A stretch of 6,698 nt of DNA from JACDAN01 sp035711385 (GTDB lineage: Bacteria; Actinomycetota; Thermoleophilia; Gaiellales; Gaiellaceae). Location of the stretch: NCBI GenBank assembly GCA_035711385.1, contig DASTCG010000093.1, forward strand, positions 1-6,698, written 5' to 3'. Made by a program: the position numbers and the translations under genes. The notes under the pieces are model-generated. The model saw only the letters and a list, made by a program, of their open reading frames with translations, was not told the DNA's origin and searched no databases. Below are positions 4,555-6,698 of the stretch, piece after piece (the stretch's first letter is position 1; each line of letters opens with the position of its first letter).

Positions 4555-5586
4555 CTAGGAGTGGAACGCGGCGAGGCGCTCCGCCTCCTCGTCGAGCTCC
4601 TTGCGCGCCGCCCGCGGAATGCTGGCGAACGGCTCGATCTCGACGCGGCCGTTCTCGTGCCGCCAGGTGCCCGCGACCTGGCCGTCGAGGAGAAACGTGT
4701 TGACCGAGTTCGGCGTCTTCGTGTTGAAGACCTTCGATCGGTGCTCCTCCGGGAGGATCCGCGTGCGCCGAGCGTGGACGAGGAGCGTGGCGTCCCAGAC
4801 CGGGAGGAAGCGCGGCGGCACGGGCGTCTCGGCGGGAGGAAGCGGGGCGCGCGGAAGGTCGACGAGCTCTCTGCCGTCCTCGTCGCGGTAGCGGCGGAGC
4901 TGCATCCGCCCGAGGACGGCTCGCACGCGCCCGATCGAGACCATGCCGAAGTCGGCCGCGTCGGCGGCGGTCGCGGGGCCGAAGGCTGCGAGATACCGCC
5001 GCAGCAGAAGCTCCAGCCCCAGATCCGGGTCCGCCTCGTCCGGCCCGACCCACTCCTCGGCGAGCCCGTAGAGGTCGGCGCGCCGCTGCTCCCAGGTTCC
5101 CGACGGAGGGACGCGGACGAGGTCGACGTACTGGGCCGCGGCGAGCGCTTCCGTCCGGCCGAACCGCTCCTGGATCTCCTTCCACCTCCGCGGCCGCCCG
5201 GCGAGCATGGCCCGAAGCTTCTTCGCGGTCGCGCGAGCCCGCTTCGGGTCGGCCTGCTTGTGCACCCGCTCCCACCACGCTCGCCGCTCGTCGCGGATCC
5301 CGGCCGTGAGCGGCCAGTAGTCGGCACGAGAGACGAGATGGATGGTCGCCCGCATCATCGTCGCCTGCACGACGGCGCGCCGCTCGAGCGCGCGGGTGAG
5401 CGCGTTGCGCTCCAGGCCGTCGAGACGGGACCAGAGCCCGATGTACATGGACGGCGCGTACTGCGCCTGGATCCCGCCGATCCGCTCCAGCGCCTTCGGG
5501 ATCGAGAGAGCTCCGCGCTCGAGGAGGAGCTGGCGCGCGAGGAGCGCGCGGTTCAGCTCGCGCCAGGTGAGGAGGCGCTCGCTCAC
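4555..5586 (-). CDS. Winged-helix DNA-binding protein of the HTH_42 / AlkZ-like DNA glycosylase superfamily
   Basis: 343-aa protein of the family named for tandem winged helices (HTH_42), which includes the Streptomyces AlkZ and E. coli YcaQ (AlkX) glycosylases that unhook interstrand crosslinks and remove bulky alkyl adducts. Visible hallmarks are RIGGIQAQYAPSMYIGLWSR (35-54), containing a Q-x-Q motif (Q40, Q42) matching the catalytic pair described for AlkZ; MRATIHLVSRADY (78-90); FLPVWDATLLVHARRTRIL (260-278); and FLLDGQVAGTWR (298-309). The length is normal for the family. The start is GTG at 5584-5586, inside the TGA of the upstream peptidase gene (overlap 5583-5586), and there is no Shine-Dalgarno, so translational coupling is likely. 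Many homologues are annotated only as winged-helix proteins. Glycosylase activity is inferred from the motif, and no natural-product genes are nearby to suggest self-resistance. Confidence 0.85.
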   Translation of the reverse strand: MSERLLTWRELNRALLARQLLLERGALSIPKALERIGGIQAQYAPSMYIGLWSRLDGLERNALTRALERRAVVQATMMRATIHLVSRADYWPLTAGIRDERRAWWERVHKQADPKRARATAKKLRAMLAGRPRRWKEIQERFGRTEALAAAQYVDLVRVPPSGTWEQRRADLYGLAEEWVGPDEADPDLGLELLLRRYLAAFGPATAADAADFGMVSIGRVRAVLGRMQLRRYRDEDGRELVDLPRAPLPPAETPVPPRFLPVWDATLLVHARRTRILPEEHRSKVFNTKTPNSVNTFLLDGQVAGTWRHENGRVEIEPFASIPRAARKELDEEAERLAAFHS

Positions 5587-6443
5587 AGGCGGGCGAGGAA
5601 TGCGAGCACCGTCTCGCCCGTGGCGTCGAGGCTGTCCTTGGAGACGGCGGTCAGGTTGTCGCAGCGTTCATGCCAGCAGTCGAAGTCGAAGTCGATCAGG
5701 TCGATCGCCCGCACGCCGCGCCGGATGAAAGGGACGTGGTCGTCGAGGACGGCGCCCTGCTCGCGGGCCGGGAAGGCTTGCGCAAAGCCTGTCCGCTCGG
5801 CGGCCGCGCGGAGCTTCGCCCACAGCCGCCGGTCGGAGAACTGCTCGCGCGGGACCGCGAGCTCGCGGTCGCCGACGAAGTCGAGCACGACCGCCGCCTG
5901 CGCGGTCCGGAAGGCCCGCGCGGCGACCTTGCTGCCGCGCAGCCCGTAGCGCTCGAACTGGGAGTCCGGGCGGCCCCTCGGCACCTCCTCGCCGTCGAAG
6001 AAGACGACGATCAGTGTCGGGCCGAGCTGCCGCGGCTTGATCGTCCGAGCGAGCTGGCGGACGACCGCAGTCCCCGAGGCGCCGTCGTTCGCTCCGACGA
6101 AGCCCGCGAGATCCTTCGTGTCGTAATGGGCGCCGAGGACGACCTTGCGGCGCGGATTACGCCCCGGGATCGTGCCGACGACGTTCCGGAGCCCTCCCGG
6201 CACCGGCTGGAAGCGCCCGTTGGGGATCGAGCTCCGGAGCAGCTCGGCCAAGCGGCGTGACTGTCGCGAGCCGGCTGGCCGCGGGCCGAGCGCGACCTGG
6301 CCCTTGAGGAACGCCCACGCGGCCTGCTCGTCGAAGCGGTCCGCCCGGACCGCGCCCTCGGATCGGGAGAGCTGCCAGCCTGCGATTCCGCCCGCGAGCA
6401 CCACGAGGACGGATGCTGCTGCGACGCGTCGCACGGGCTGCAT
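5583..6443 (-). CDS. Exported M28-family metallopeptidase / glutaminyl-peptide cyclotransferase-like enzyme
   Basis: 286-aa zinc enzyme with an N-terminal signal or anchor: R5-R6, then hydrophobic residues ~8-23, so it probably acts outside the membrane. The expected M28 metal-site residues are all present: H106 in GAHYDTK, D120 in GANDGASG, E152-E153 in FFDGEE, D188 in VVLDFVGD, and H258 in CWHERCDN. DDHVPFIRRGV (234-244) and the VLDFVG and WH...DN contexts resemble glutaminyl cyclases (QPCT) more than dinuclear aminopeptidases. It could therefore convert N-terminal Gln to pyroglutamate or act as an aminopeptidase; sequence alone does not decide. C256 and C261 flank H258 and could form a disulfide. 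The start is ATG 6443; Shine-Dalgarno support is weak (an AGGTG about 14 nt upstream). Its stop overlaps the AlkZ-like start by 4 bp, so it is the first gene of a two-gene unit. The 138 bp upstream (6444-6581) probably holds its promoter, though no convincing boxes were seen. Confidence 0.88.
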   Translation of the reverse strand: MQPVRRVAAASVLVVLAGGIAGWQLSRSEGAVRADRFDEQAAWAFLKGQVALGPRPAGSRQSRRLAELLRSSIPNGRFQPVPGGLRNVVGTIPGRNPRRKVVLGAHYDTKDLAGFVGANDGASGTAVVRQLARTIKPRQLGPTLIVVFFDGEEVPRGRPDSQFERYGLRGSKVAARAFRTAQAAVVLDFVGDRELAVPREQFSDRRLWAKLRAAAERTGFAQAFPAREQGAVLDDHVPFIRRGVRAIDLIDFDFDCWHERCDNLTAVSKDSLDATGETVLAFLARL

Positions 6444-6581
6444 CGTGCCAGCGCGGTCACCTGCGGGTACCCGTCGGCGGCCAGCGGCCGGCCGTTGCGG
6501 GTAATGAGGGGTCGTGTGTCTGCTCGTGGGCGCCCGACGGGTCGAAGGGATCGCAGGCGGCGGCGCGAGCGCTCCGCGGGT

Positions 6582-6698
6582 CTAGCCGAGCGTCTGAGCG
6601 AGCGCTCGCCGGAGCACGATCGCAAACGGACGATCGAAGTCGAGACGTTCGCTCGCCGGCAGATGGTGGCGCTGCCGTGCCCAGGCGATCGCATGCGC
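6582..6698 (-). CDS. Probable C-terminal end of an unidentified protein (5'-partial)
   Basis: On the minus strand the frame is open from the window edge to TAG at 6582-6584, giving 38 residues that include HAIAWARQRHHLPAS and RLDFDRPFAIVLRRALAQ. The composition is protein-like with hydrophobic and charged alternation, whereas the competing frames are Arg/Ser-rich. About three quarters of third positions are G or C, somewhat lower than in the neighbouring genes. It is in the same orientation as the peptidase gene and ends 138 bp upstream of it. I do not recognise the family, and so short a piece could also be chance. Confidence 0.4.
   Translation of the reverse strand, partial: AHAIAWARQRHHLPASERLDFDRPFAIVLRRALAQTLG

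Noticed and set aside
4227..5327. A 366-codon minus-strand open frame overlapping the AlkZ-like gene and the gap after it.
   Set aside because: It is Arg/Ser/Pro-rich, out of frame with clear family motifs, and its tail across 4227-4554 shows no recognisable domain.
6598..6609. A 12-bp palindrome, GCGAGCGCTCGC.
   Set aside because: It lies within the probable coding end of the last gene, and short GC-only palindromes are common in such DNA.

Overview
The window is very GC-rich, with G/C strongly preferred at third codon positions and GTG used as a start codon at least twice. It carries a SARP/BTAD-type regulator, an actinobacterial hallmark. Together with a small secreted protein whose style I associate with soil actinobacteria of the Thermoleophilia (Gaiellales/Solirubrobacterales), this suggests an environmental actinobacterium. 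The phylum-level guess is fairly firm; the class-level guess is inference. No transposase, CRISPR array, rRNA or tRNA was seen.

Layout: (1) 1-231, + strand: C-terminal end of a gene that begins before the window, possibly a glyoxalase II-like MBL hydrolase. (2) 216-243: a perfect 28-bp palindrome that supplies both the stop codon of gene 1 and the ATG of gene 2. (3) 216-953, + strand: an NAD(P)-dependent oxidoreductase of the 6-phosphogluconate dehydrogenase-like/DUF1932 type. (4) 950-2293, - strand: a membrane-anchored SARP-type regulator, convergent with gene 2 and sharing a CTAG at the two stops. (5) 2294-2391: a divergent regulatory region with three TTCAGC direct repeats at exactly 11-bp spacing, the arrangement expected of a SARP operator. 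(6) 2392-2895, + strand: a small exported protein of unknown function. (7) 2902-3861, - strand: a PLP-dependent threonine/serine dehydratase-like enzyme. (8) 3993-4184, - strand: a 63-aa protein of unknown function with a good ribosome binding site and a stem-loop after its stop. (9) 4185-4554: 370 bp with no convincing gene. (10) 4555-5586 and 5583-6443, both - strand and overlapping by 4 bp: an AlkZ-like winged-helix protein preceded by an exported M28 peptidase/glutaminyl-cyclase-like enzyme. (11) 6582-6698, - strand: probable C-terminal end of a further gene.

The most coherent functional unit is the divergent pair at 950-2895. A regulator with an N-terminal DNA-binding/BTAD half, one membrane helix and an extracytoplasmic helical domain with two cysteines faces a secreted protein gene across a SARP-like operator. 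A reasonable hypothesis is a one-component, membrane-tethered switch that senses something outside the cell and controls the exported protein, and perhaps itself. The other genes look like ordinary accessory metabolism, DNA repair-like and proteolysis functions, with no evident pathway joining them.
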